Source: a virus
Strand: one strand, 5' to 3'
Length of the DNA stretch: 43,480 nucleotides
IMG/VR virus record: IMGVR_UViG_3300042691_010608
Location: 1 to 43,480 of that record
Shown one piece after another: positions 1 through 7,694 of this stretch. Position numbers and translations under genes: made by a program. The notes under the pieces were generated by a model, which was given only the letters and a program-made list of their open reading frames with translations, did not search any database and was not told the origin of the DNA. The stretch's first letter is position 1, and every line of letters starts with the position of its first letter.

Positions 1-380
1 ATGTACACATAGCCGATGCCCTGCGCCTGATAGAGTTCAACCTCATCCGTGGCTACGATGGTCTGTCCGGCAGGGAAGTTCACCTTAGCCGACAGCGCCC
101 CCGTGTCCGGGTTGTAGGAGTACAGGCCGTCAGAGACGACAAGGATAATGAGTTCAGTCCCGGTAGCCGTAGTGTAGGTGCAAGTCCCGTAGATGGGCTG
201 TCCGACCAACGCGCCAGTCGTGAGGCGTTCAGCACCCTTGCGGACGCTGGCCACCCCACGATCCATCCTGATGTTCTGGGCCTTGGAGACGAAGTTCTTT
301 CCCAGATTGACCGGGTTGTCCCGAGAGTTCAAGCCGATGAACCCTTCGTCACCATCGACTGCGTACTCTCTGGCTGGCAT
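1..380 (-). CDS. Tail/stabilisation-like virion protein, N-terminal part (runs off window)
   Basis: This is the N-terminal 126 residues of a virion protein that runs off the left edge. The start ATG (380-378) overlaps the stop of the small membrane ORF upstream as TAATG. An early stretch, about residues 14-50, has the pattern of an N-x-R-D-N-P motif, then A-x-N-x-x-x-D-x-G and R-x-G. This pattern is frequent at the start of phage tail-hub and stabilisation proteins that pack beta-propeller-like repeats. The rest (GTCTYTTATGTE, ILVVSDGLYSYN) is beta-rich. The position downstream of adapter and small virion genes supports a tail role. The open frame at the right edge of the window (43002-43480) is probably the C-terminus of the same gene, although direct joining of the two ends is out of frame. 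The exact family is not certain. Confidence 0.7.
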   Translation of the reverse strand, partial: MPAREYAVDGDEGFIGLNSRDNPVNLGKNFVSKAQNIRMDRGVASVRKGAERLTTGALVGQPIYGTCTYTTATGTELIILVVSDGLYSYNPDTGALSAKVNFPAGQTIVATDEVELYQAQGIGYVY

Positions 381-487
381 TACTTACCCGTGACGGAGTG
401 CCAGATGGCGAGGAGTTTAGCGGAGTACCGAGCGCCGACATAAACGCCGCCAAGGAAGGACAGGGAGAGGAGGAGCAAAGTGAGCAT
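380..487 (-). CDS. Small single-pass membrane protein (35 aa)
   Basis: This 35-residue ORF begins MLTLLLLSLSFLGGVYVGAR, which is one hydrophobic segment followed by a basic and polar tail. It fills the gap between two virion genes exactly. Its ATG lies 1 nt past the upstream stop, and its TAA overlaps the next ATG as TAATG, the junction type used through this operon. Function is not recognised. A small membrane protein inside a tail-gene cluster could be a lysis accessory or a virion membrane peptide, but this is inference. Confidence 0.55.
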   Translation of the reverse strand: MLTLLLLSLSFLGGVYVGARYSAKLLAIWHSVTGK

Positions 488-488
488 A

Positions 489-698
489 TTATTCGGTTTC
501 TGGGACGACCTCTACCTTGATGAGAGGGCCGAGGTTCACGGGGGTCTGTGCCTTGTCGAAGGTAACGAGGATTTCGGACTCGCTCATCGTGACGGCCTGA
601 GAGCCGTTGAACGCAGGGAAGATGGCAGACAGGACAGCCGGAGGGCAGACCGATGTGTCCAGTTTACCCAGCAGATAGGTGATGCGGTAGGTGGTCAT
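489..698 (-). CDS. Small hypothetical protein in virion operon (69 aa)
   Basis: The protein is 69 residues, with a beta-rich composition and an acidic C-terminus ending PETE. Its ATG overlaps the stop of the upstream gene (TAATG at 698). I do not recognise a family. It has no Cys-metal motif and no clear membrane segment. Tight coupling on both sides indicates a virion or assembly role in the tail region. Confidence 0.65.
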   Translation of the reverse strand: MTTYRITYLLGKLDTSVCPPAVLSAIFPAFNGSQAVTMSESEILVTFDKAQTPVNLGPLIKVEVVPETE

Positions 699-1486
699 TA
701 GTCAGCGAACTCGAAGTGAAGGTTGTAGATTGATTGTGCGGCAGCGGTTCCCGTGATGATGGCGGCGTTATGGGCTTCGTTGACGACATAACTTGCATCA
801 TTTCCAGCACTCCCAGTAGGCCCAGCGGAGGTCGTGGCTTCAAGCACATCATTGACGAACAGGGAGACGCTCCCATTCCCGTTAGAGGTGATACGAATAT
901 CAATGGTATTCGGAACAGTAGGGACGATACTGGAGGTGGTCGTTACCGCCGTCAGAGTCGTGCCGTTGTGGACAATCAACTCAAGGGCGTTTGAGGCAGC
1001 CTGTCTGATGCCTACGCTACGCACAGTAGGGTCGCCGCCCACAAATGTGTTCTTACCAAAAGTAACTCGTGAGATGCTGTTGGAGTCGCTGGCAGTAGAG
1101 TTGCGACTGTAACGGAATGTCGCCGTGAAAGGCTTTGACCAATTCCAAGATCCGTTTCCTCGATTGATGCCACGCTGGGCGGAAGGGAAACCTATAAATC
1201 CACAGCCATAACCTACTGCACTAGTAGGTGCGGAAACTTGATGGCCGCCAGCATTCACGCCCGCTTGAGCGCCCGTCCCAGATGTCGAAGCAATCATAGT
1301 AATAAACTGCACGAACGAATGACCAGACTTCTTGTCTGACCAATAGTTCGCCGCAGGGGTCATCAACTTCGTAGTCGATGTTCCAGCAATAGCCTCTGCG
1401 TTCGTAGCGATATCAGCCGCCTTCAGAGCCAGCGGGTCTGTCTCGACTGTGATTCCGTCAATCCCGCCGATGATAGAGATAGCCAT
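698..1486 (-). CDS. Beta-rich virion surface/tail protein, LamG-like (262 aa)
   Basis: The protein is 262 residues and rich in Ser, Thr, Asn, Gly and Ala. The N-terminus (MAISIIGGIDGITVETDPLA) resembles attachment segments of phage structural proteins. The C-terminal half alternates hydrophobic and polar residues as in a beta-sandwich: RSVGIRQAASNALELIVHNG at about 155-175 and IDIRITSNGNGSVSLFVNDV at about 193-213. The pattern 'describes a strand, NG turn, SLFVND' is typical of LamG/concanavalin-like jelly rolls, which bind carbohydrate. It is joined by TAATG overlaps to its neighbours. It could be a short fibre, a decoration protein or a receptor-binding component. The fold is inferred from pattern only. 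Confidence 0.65.
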   Translation of the reverse strand: MAISIIGGIDGITVETDPLALKAADIATNAEAIAGTSTTKLMTPAANYWSDKKSGHSFVQFITMIASTSGTGAQAGVNAGGHQVSAPTSAVGYGCGFIGFPSAQRGINRGNGSWNWSKPFTATFRYSRNSTASDSNSISRVTFGKNTFVGGDPTVRSVGIRQAASNALELIVHNGTTLTAVTTTSSIVPTVPNTIDIRITSNGNGSVSLFVNDVLEATTSAGPTGSAGNDASYVVNEAHNAAIITGTAAAQSIYNLHFEFAD

Positions 1487-1788
1487 TAGACGAGGGCCAC
1501 AGCGATGTGGACAGGGGTGGAGGCAGCACTGGCGATAGCCCGGACTGCACCATTGTAGTTCTCGATGCTAATGCTCTGGTTCGGCATCAGGATGATCCCG
1601 CTAGCGCCAGTCGTGGCGAAGATGACCTCCAGAGTTGCCGTGGTGCTTTGGTTCTGCACCAAGAGCATCACCCGCTTGTCGTAGGAGTTCGTGGTTTCTG
1701 CCAGAATCTGCGAGGCAGATGTGCCGACAGTCACATCCGTATGAGTGAACGAATGTGTGAATGGGGTGGAGAATGCGATATTAGCCAT
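1486..1788 (-). CDS. Small beta-rich virion protein (100 aa)
   Basis: The protein is 100 residues and dominated by short beta-strand-like segments (KRVMLLVQNQ, LEVIFATTG, AVRAIASAA). This composition is common in capsid decoration or neck proteins. The gene is separated by 8 nt from the adapter gene upstream and coupled by TAATG to the next gene. I do not recognise a specific family. Confidence 0.6.
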   Translation of the reverse strand: MANIAFSTPFTHSFTHTDVTVGTSASQILAETTNSYDKRVMLLVQNQSTTATLEVIFATTGASGIILMPNQSISIENYNGAVRAIASAASTPVHIAVALV

Positions 1789-1796
1789 TGGTTTGA

Positions 1797-2561
1797 TTAG
1801 TAAGTGCGGTTCATATTCAGCCGGTTGACCTGTTTCTGCTGGCGCAGGACGATGTCAATGGCTTCGGTGAGAGTGTTCTGGGCTTCGACTTCAGCGACCT
1901 GGGCGGCTTCCAACTGCAACTCAGACTTGAGCCAGTCAGAGAAAGCGCCACGGGCAGCGTAGGAAGCGAAAAGATATGGGATCTGTACGATCTGCCACTT
2001 CGCAGGATGTGTCGAAGGGGATTGACCAGCCGTAGTAGCCTCCAGGCAGTTGTAGAAGTTTCCGTAGTGAGGCTTACCCGCTACCGGGGTATAAGTGCCA
2101 GTGTTGCTTCCGCTGTCGAAATAGATTTGAGCGCCAACAGAATAGGCAACGGCGGGAGCATACAGATCGCCAACCAGTTCAGGGCGCTTAGTGCGATATT
2201 CGGCATAAACAGTGCCTGGGTCTGTAGGCATCACCAGTTTCTGGACTGTGCCGTTGTCGTAGATTCGGAACGACAGGGCAGCAGCCCGTGTGCTGACCAG
2301 GGGGTCTCGGTCATAGCAGTTCAGGATCTCTCCAGCATCAGCCGGGATAGCAGCAGTAACAAGTCCATTGCCGTCATTTGTGACAGTCAGTTGGACTACA
2401 CGAAGTAAATCAGGCCAGTCTTGGGACTCCCAGGCGTGGCGAACACGCTCGTTGATGAAGTCACGGAACTGGGCGAATGTCTCCTCAGAGACGATATGCC
2501 TGTCCTGCCCGGAGTACTGAAGGGCGTTGAACAGGATGGGGGAAAAGTGGGTGGTTCTCAT
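1797..2561 (-). CDS. Head-tail adapter (gp11/tail-tubular-A-like), 254 aa
   Basis: This protein probably forms the ring that joins the portal to the tail. Visible features are a helical N-terminal part with an early FRDFINERVRHAWESQDWPD segment (about 32-51), a middle beta-rich insertion, and a long amphipathic C-terminal helix (about 205-250: LKSELQLEAAQVAEVEAQNT followed by IVLRQQKQVNRL). This helix-insertion-helix layout and the length are usual for podophage adapters. Its place three genes downstream of the capsid gene fits. The ATG overlaps the preceding stop (TAATG). Confidence 0.7.
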   Translation of the reverse strand: MRTTHFSPILFNALQYSGQDRHIVSEETFAQFRDFINERVRHAWESQDWPDLLRVVQLTVTNDGNGLVTAAIPADAGEILNCYDRDPLVSTRAAALSFRIYDNGTVQKLVMPTDPGTVYAEYRTKRPELVGDLYAPAVAYSVGAQIYFDSGSNTGTYTPVAGKPHYGNFYNCLEATTAGQSPSTHPAKWQIVQIPYLFASYAARGAFSDWLKSELQLEAAQVAEVEAQNTLTEAIDIVLRQQKQVNRLNMNRTY

Positions 2562-2923
2562 TATGTGAGAAAGCCGTCTGCCGTGAAGATCGCACCATTG
2601 ACAGTAGTGCGCTTAACTCGGTTGGTCACGGCGACCTCCGGGTTGTGCTTGATATAGTCGTCCATAAACTCCTTGTCATTCCAGCACTCGTAGCCAAGGC
2701 GTTGTCCCCAATAATGAAAAGCAGAAAGGGGAATCTGGGCTTTTAGTTCCCCGACCCCCTCGATGCTTTGTGCCGCATTGCTATGACGGAAAGCCGCCAT
2801 AGACTTAGCCTGCGTATAAGCAGCAGCCTCCTGCATCCTCCAGCCCGTCAGAAGTTCCCGTTCGACCTGCTTGCGCATATCGGCGGGGATTGCTTCCGAC
2901 AGAGACTGGATGATGTCAGACAA
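2561..2923 (-). CDS. Hypothetical virion/assembly protein after the capsid gene (about 120 aa)
   Basis: The frame is open from 2992, but that start would lie inside the capsid gene. The first candidate after the capsid stop is TTG at 2923-2921, giving about 120 residues that begin SDIIQSLSEAIPADMRKQ. No ATG or Shine-Dalgarno settles the start. The protein is mostly helical, with a WNDKEFMDDYIKHNPEV segment near 90, and it ends by TAATG coupling with the adapter. The position suggests a neck or head-completion protein, but I do not recognise the family. Confidence 0.6.
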   Translation of the reverse strand: MSDIIQSLSEAIPADMRKQVERELLTGWRMQEAAAYTQAKSMAAFRHSNAAQSIEGVGELKAQIPLSAFHYWGQRLGYECWNDKEFMDDYIKHNPEVAVTNRVKRTTVNGAIFTADGFLT

Positions 2924-2933
2924 GACTGTCTGA

Positions 2934-3962
2934 TTAGGCGGTGAAGTCGAACTTACCGAACGCCAGCGGGTTGTGGATGCAGAGACCCGCAACCGCTTCG
3001 ATCAGGCGAGCAGGGCCACCACCATTGTCCGTGAGTTCGGAAACGCCAGCGACATTGCCGCCGTAGCGCACTTCGACCATATCGAACGGGATGATGTAGC
3101 CGCTGAAGTTGTTCTTCAGGAACAGGGACGGGTGGAGGCGGATGCGTCCGAAGTCGCCTTCAAACACATCGACGGCAGAGACATACGAAGAGGCATCAGC
3201 ATCACGATTAAATGTGCGGATGCTCTGGTACTGGTTTGTGCCGGAGGCTGTGGTCGTGAAGACGAGGTTGGTAAACGCACGCTTCAGGGTCGGGCCAACG
3301 AGGCAGTCGTAGTCCTTGAACTGACCAGTCTGGCTGTAGATTCCAGTCAGGATGTCCTGAACGACAGTCTCAGTGAGGGCGGCAGTGCCGACAGTCGAGA
3401 TCTGCGAGGCAGACGGGCAGAAGGCGGAGGCAGCAGCCGGGAGGTCAACAGTGTCGATGTTGGCGGCGGCGACGATCCACTTGTCAAGACCACGAGTGCG
3501 GTATCCGACTGTGCCGTTATCGACCTGGGCGGTCTGATTGCTGCACATCGCCACTTCCATATCACGCTTGATGAGGGTGATGGCCTTGGAGACATTGTTG
3601 GCGAGTTCGTCACGGACACCAGCGATGTTAGTGACATCCTGGGTGAGTTTCGAGACACGAACAGCCTTGCGGAAGATCTGAATACGATTGCTCAGTTCGA
3701 CACGGAACTGGGTCGTACCATCATTCACGAAGTTGGTCGTACCAGTAGCAGGATCGACATCAGTGCCGTCAACCACGGGGGTCGGGGCAGTTGTCGAGGG
3801 AAGGCGGTCAGCCTGCCAGCGGAAGATTGTGTTGCCGGGCGAGGAAGCCTTCTTCGCCATCGAGGTGAAGGGGGTGTCCTTCGCATCGACCATAGCGATG
3901 AGGTTGGCGAGATCTTCACGCTTACCAGCGTTGACGATATTGCGTTCAAGTAGGGAGGGCAT
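2934..3962 (-). CDS. Major capsid protein, SU10/DUF5309-like
   Basis: This is the main shell protein, predicted to have the HK97 fold. At 342 residues it has the usual length for the SU10_MCP (DUF5309) group. Features seen: an N-terminal arm with F-R-W-Q-A-D (about 47-52), then G-T-D-V-D. A strand and helix set follows with R-V-E-L-S-N-R-I-Q-I and V-R-V-S-K-L-T (about 87-106), then a long helix with DELANNVSKAITLIKRDMEV (about 119-138), the spine-like element of this family. The C-terminus has beta strands and an EVRYGG segment (about 294-299). The gene directly follows the scaffold (23-nt gap). No Shine-Dalgarno is visible upstream of the ATG. Assignment is by motif order and context. Confidence 0.88.
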   Translation of the reverse strand: MPSLLERNIVNAGKREDLANLIAMVDAKDTPFTSMAKKASSPGNTIFRWQADRLPSTTAPTPVVDGTDVDPATGTTNFVNDGTTQFRVELSNRIQIFRKAVRVSKLTQDVTNIAGVRDELANNVSKAITLIKRDMEVAMCSNQTAQVDNGTVGYRTRGLDKWIVAAANIDTVDLPAAASAFCPSASQISTVGTAALTETVVQDILTGIYSQTGQFKDYDCLVGPTLKRAFTNLVFTTTASGTNQYQSIRTFNRDADASSYVSAVDVFEGDFGRIRLHPSLFLKNNFSGYIIPFDMVEVRYGGNVAGVSELTDNGGGPARLIEAVAGLCIHNPLAFGKFDFTA

Positions 3963-3985
3963 AGGTATAGGGTATTAGGGGGGGA

Positions 3986-4999
3986 TTAGATGAAACCTTT
4001 CGACAGCAAGACTTTGGCGAGGTCATCTGCGGAGGTCGTCTTTGCGAAACGACTTACAGCCTGCTTTGCGCCTGCTTCGGTAGCGCTTTGCTTGGCTGGG
4101 CTGACAGTGGGACGAATCGCTTGTGCTGGTACTTTGCTCGTCTGAGTAGGCTTCTTAGCCATAGAGGCTTCCCGCACAGCAGCGCCACGGATGTAATCTC
4201 CGATGAACATCTGCCAGTCAGGGAACTTCTTCAGTTGAGGGAAAGTACGAAGGATATGTTGAGCCTGCTGGTATTCCTTGGATTGGGGAGTCTTCCACCA
4301 CGGATAGGTTGCTTCAGCAATAGGCTTGATCTTGCTCTCGGCATCGATGCGACCCATCTGCTTAGGCAGGTGATCTTCGATAGCCTTGGTGGCATTGACC
4401 AGCATACGCCGGACATCTTCCGGGCCGTACTCACTATCTCCAAGGACGAAACCATCAGGATTCTCCATACACTTATAGCGGAGCCAACGGGCTTGCTCGA
4501 TCTCCTTGTCCACCTCAGCCTTTGATTTTAACGAGGAAAATGGGTTTTCGTCATCAATGACACCCTTCTCGCTCAATTGCTGGGACTCGGCTACCTGCTG
4601 CTTCAGCACTTCAACTTCCTTGCGGAGGTTCTCGGCTTCCTCTTCAGCCTGCTTTCGCTTGGCTGTGAGTTTGTCGATGCGCTTCTGCACGCCCTTTGAC
4701 AGACTGCCGTCTGTGTCTTCGTCTTCTGCTTCCTGTGAATGAACTTCGTCGCCATCCTCAGCCTGGGGGACTTCCTCTGCTTCGGCTTCGATGGCCTCCG
4801 CCTGGTCGTCCTTGACTTCCGTCTGGGCTTCACCCTCGCTAACGGCCTCGGGTTCTACCGCCTGCTCGTCATCGGCGAACAGGGTCTCACGCAGTTTAAG
4901 CGCAAGCGATTCTTCGTTTAAGCCAGAAGAATTGGCGTTTGACTGTACCTCGATGTTGTTTTGAGCCGGATCGATATCGGCATTAGGGTTTTCTGACAT
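3986..4999 (-). CDS. Capsid scaffolding protein (337 aa)
   Basis: This is the probable internal scaffold that shapes the prohead and then leaves or is degraded. The N-terminal third is strongly acidic (about residues 43-98, Glu/Asp/Ala-rich). It is followed by a predicted coiled coil (about 103-145: KGVQKRIDKLTAKRKQAEEE and on). The C-terminal part carries basic residues and an AxxA-rich tail ending DLAKVLLSKGFI, a typical capsid-binding helix. Its place between portal and capsid genes is the canonical place for a scaffold. Confidence 0.82.
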   Translation of the reverse strand: MSENPNADIDPAQNNIEVQSNANSSGLNEESLALKLRETLFADDEQAVEPEAVSEGEAQTEVKDDQAEAIEAEAEEVPQAEDGDEVHSQEAEDEDTDGSLSKGVQKRIDKLTAKRKQAEEEAENLRKEVEVLKQQVAESQQLSEKGVIDDENPFSSLKSKAEVDKEIEQARWLRYKCMENPDGFVLGDSEYGPEDVRRMLVNATKAIEDHLPKQMGRIDAESKIKPIAEATYPWWKTPQSKEYQQAQHILRTFPQLKKFPDWQMFIGDYIRGAAVREASMAKKPTQTSKVPAQAIRPTVSPAKQSATEAGAKQAVSRFAKTTSADDLAKVLLSKGFI

Positions 5000-5104
5000 A
5001 ACAGGGAATATGCTCCCAGGGGCGTATGGGGATTAACCCACGAAATCAATGGTAGTCAAAGGCTCCGGCGGCGCTTTGTAACTTTTGGCAACTTCCTTAA
5101 CGGC

Positions 5105-5344
5105 TCACGACCCGTACTTGCCTTCTTTTGCTTCTTGCTGCTCGGATAGTAGTAGATCTCGGAAGTCTTTAAGGGCTTCTGCTCTGCCGCAGGCGTGAAC
5201 ACGCTTTTCGCCTTCGATTGAATAAGAAATAGCCCGATCAACTTCCGCTTCAATGCTCCCATTGAGGTAAGCAAGTACTGCATCAAAAACTTCATTAGTA
5301 TCGAAGGATAGTGTGGTTTTGTGTTCTTTTAGGTTTTTAGCCAT
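5105..5344 (-). CDS. Small hypothetical protein between portal and scaffold (79 aa)
   Basis: The protein is 79 residues and mostly helical, with acidic and basic patches (MAKNLKEHKTTLSFDTNEVF at the start, RAEALKDFRDLLLSEQQEAK near the end). Its ATG overlaps the portal stop as TAATG. I do not recognise a family. The position suggests a head-assembly role. Confidence 0.65.
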   Translation of the reverse strand: MAKNLKEHKTTLSFDTNEVFDAVLAYLNGSIEAEVDRAISYSIEGEKRVHACGRAEALKDFRDLLLSEQQEAKEGKYGS

Positions 5345-7503
5345 TAGAATTGAGGCATCTGCTGAGCGCCCTGTTGACCTTGCGCCTGTTGATCCTGCAT
5401 AAATTTATCAGACACAGGGGTAACTCCAAAGCGTCCGATTGTCTTGTTTTCCTGCTGGGATACAGACATCTGTAGGTTCTGCATATAGTTCTGAAGAAGC
5501 GCCTGGAATTGCTGGTCTCCCTGAGCAGCCTGTTGAGCCTTCGGGTTCTTAGAGAGGATATCCTGGGCGTACTGCAACTTAGATTTAGCAGCCGGGTCGT
5601 TTTCGACATATTGCGGCTCCATACCAGCCATCATCTTGGCGATGTCGTTCTGGACACCCTCATACATCTTCTGAGAGGCAGAAGCCTGATCCAGAAGGAT
5701 ATCCTTGGCGGCTTCGGGACTAATGGCCTCTATGAAGCGCTGGGTGAGTTTGTTTCGGTCAATGACACCACCAGCGTCAAGCGGAACAACAAAGGATGAG
5801 ATGGCCTTGAGTTTCTCCATCACATAGTCCGTATCGAGTTCCTTGATGTTGTAGGAAACATTGAAGTCGTAGGTAGCGGTGATCTCCTGCGGCTGTAGGA
5901 CAACAGGGACTCCGGCGACACGCTCGATCTCGCCGCCATCCATATACTGGATCGATAGGGAGACGATTTGCTTGAACACACGACCCCAGGCCGTAAGCCA
6001 GTTGTTGACGAGGAACTGCTGGGTTGTCTGTGTCTTGACGGGCGGGATGCTGGCGTGGTACAGGCCGAAATAAGCCGCATTCCGGGCTTCCACACGATCA
6101 ATGAGGTTGAAGGCGAGTGCGGGATTTCCCTGAGGCGGCGAAAGGAATGTGTAGTCATCCGGAGTAGTCACGGGCAGCAAACCGCCAGGCTGGATGATGT
6201 TTTGAGTGCCAAGGCGCTTCTTGACCTTGATCGGAGGAAGGGTCTCAAAGGCCGTGCGGTCACGGATAGAGTCGTGCTGAGCCTTGATCTCCATCTGGTC
6301 GGTATAGGCAATCTCAGGGATACCACGGGACTCGATGATGGAGCGGCGCAGGCGCTCACGGCGGAACTCGATGAACGGATATTGCCCGTGAGCGTAGTCT
6401 AGGACATCGTGCTTAGCGTACAGGCTTTCTTGGACTTGAGGGCAGAATACTGTGTAGTAGATGCACGGAATGCCGTCCTCGTTGATCTGGCGTGTATAAG
6501 CGTAGATGATCTCAACCAGGTTGTCCGCACGATTGATCGTGTTAGTGACATTGGTAGTAGTCGGGACAAGGTTAGGATCAGCGTACCAAGAGGACTTGCC
6601 AGCACAGTTAGCGGCTTCCTCGACAAAGGCAGCATCCCAGCCATCGGTTTCGATCAGTTCACGCATCTCCACCTCGGTCATAAAGGTGCGGCGGAAGATG
6701 ACACGGGCATCCTGAAGATCGAGAGTTTCTGGAGGGAAGCAGATCTCATCGAACGGCTTCAGGGCGGCGACAGCCGGAGCATTGCTTACGGCGTATTGCT
6801 CTCGGTAGGTTGAAGCGCCAGTAGACAAGAGTTCTTCAGCGATGCGCCTGGCTTCAGTCTCGGGGCAACTGAGGGCGTTAGCCAAGATGTTACAGGTCAG
6901 GTCACTAGCGCCCGTGCGGTTCAGTTCCTTGATGGCTTCTGCGGCAATGACATCGCCATTGACGGCACGAAGTTCCAGTTCAGGAAGGGTGATAGTCACA
7001 TTGCGGCTACCAAGTTTGCGCTCCCATCCGATATGGACGGCAGACCATCCGAACTGAAGGCTGTACTGCGCCCAGAGTTCGGCTTCACGCTCAAGTTCAG
7101 CACGCAGGCGGTTACTGACCATCCAGTTCGCCAGGTTCTGAATAGCGCCAGCCGTGCTGGTATCATTGGCTTCAGTGCCGGAAATACGCAGGCGAGCCAA
7201 CTGCCACGAAGACACCAAAAGGACGACAAGTTCGTTGATTGTCTGATCGACCAGGCGGCAACGGACATCGGAAGCACCCTCAAACGGGAAGACAGACTCG
7301 CCTTCGTCCATCAAATGACTGTACTTCTTGCCATCGTCAGCCTGGCCTTGCCATCGAGCCAGACGAATGTCGTCATTGCTGTTCAGGCGAGCGACATTGC
7401 CGCCGTTATACAGGGAACGCTCAAGTTCGCTTTGAAGGTTGCCAATATCTGGCGTTGCTGAGGCAAAAGTCAGTTTGTCTCGCTGGGAGTCTCTGTCGAG
7501 CAT
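5344..7503 (-). CDS. Portal protein (719 aa)
   Basis: This protein forms the dodecameric ring through which DNA enters and leaves the head. At 719 residues it matches the large portals of podophages and of the SU10-like group. Seen features: an N-terminal region with FPFEGASDVRCRLVDQTINE (about 73-92), a motif typical of these portals. The middle is mixed alpha/beta with a stem/wing pattern, and the C-terminal tail is Gln/Met-rich (about 655-719), which could form the barrel or contact DNA. It lies directly downstream of the terminase and HTH genes. The start ATG (7503) lies 34 nt inside the HTH gene. No Shine-Dalgarno is visible. Confidence 0.85.
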   Translation of the reverse strand: MLDRDSQRDKLTFASATPDIGNLQSELERSLYNGGNVARLNSNDDIRLARWQGQADDGKKYSHLMDEGESVFPFEGASDVRCRLVDQTINELVVLLVSSWQLARLRISGTEANDTSTAGAIQNLANWMVSNRLRAELEREAELWAQYSLQFGWSAVHIGWERKLGSRNVTITLPELELRAVNGDVIAAEAIKELNRTGASDLTCNILANALSCPETEARRIAEELLSTGASTYREQYAVSNAPAVAALKPFDEICFPPETLDLQDARVIFRRTFMTEVEMRELIETDGWDAAFVEEAANCAGKSSWYADPNLVPTTTNVTNTINRADNLVEIIYAYTRQINEDGIPCIYYTVFCPQVQESLYAKHDVLDYAHGQYPFIEFRRERLRRSIIESRGIPEIAYTDQMEIKAQHDSIRDRTAFETLPPIKVKKRLGTQNIIQPGGLLPVTTPDDYTFLSPPQGNPALAFNLIDRVEARNAAYFGLYHASIPPVKTQTTQQFLVNNWLTAWGRVFKQIVSLSIQYMDGGEIERVAGVPVVLQPQEITATYDFNVSYNIKELDTDYVMEKLKAISSFVVPLDAGGVIDRNKLTQRFIEAISPEAAKDILLDQASASQKMYEGVQNDIAKMMAGMEPQYVENDPAAKSKLQYAQDILSKNPKAQQAAQGDQQFQALLQNYMQNLQMSVSQQENKTIGRFGVTPVSDKFMQDQQAQGQQGAQQMPQF

Positions 7504-7694
7504 ACGGGGTGTGATTTAGATTCGATATATTGCAAAAGGGATGACTTGTGGAAGCGATGCTGTCCACCAAGGGTAGTATAACACCGGAGAATGCCAGATT
7601 TACGCAATTTGTCCAATTCACGGACATCAATACCAGTTAGGCGCTCTGCCATAGATCTGGAGAGCAGCATCGGGTAGTTATCAGGGCTTTCCAT
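7470..7694 (-). CDS. MerR/excisionase-like helix-turn-helix protein (74 aa)
   Basis: This is a small DNA-binding protein. Residues about 8-57 (MLLSRSMAERLTGIDVRELD, then RKSGILRCYTTLGGQHRF) match the MerR/HTH_17 layout: a recognition helix, then a wing with T-x-G-G-x-x-R-F. The ATG at 7694 shares a base with the terminase stop (TGATG), and the gene ends inside the portal start. An HTH protein between TerL and portal is unusual. It could be a late regulator or a DNA-recognition partner of the terminase. An upstream in-frame start (7718) exists but lies inside the terminase gene. Confidence 0.7.
   Translation of the reverse strand: MESPDNYPMLLSRSMAERLTGIDVRELDKLRKSGILRCYTTLGGQHRFHKSSLLQYIESKSHPVCSTETPSETN

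Noticed and set aside
2924-2992. Upstream TTG start for the gene after the capsid
   Set aside because: It would lie inside the capsid gene without ribosome signal. The TTG after the stop is simpler, although neither is proven.
2973-3953. 326-codon open frame (+) opposite the capsid gene
   Set aside because: It is a shadow of the capsid frame caused by codon bias.
7470-7694. MerR-like protein as an excisionase of a temperate phage
   Set aside because: There is no integrase, repressor or attachment site, and the gene lies between terminase and portal.
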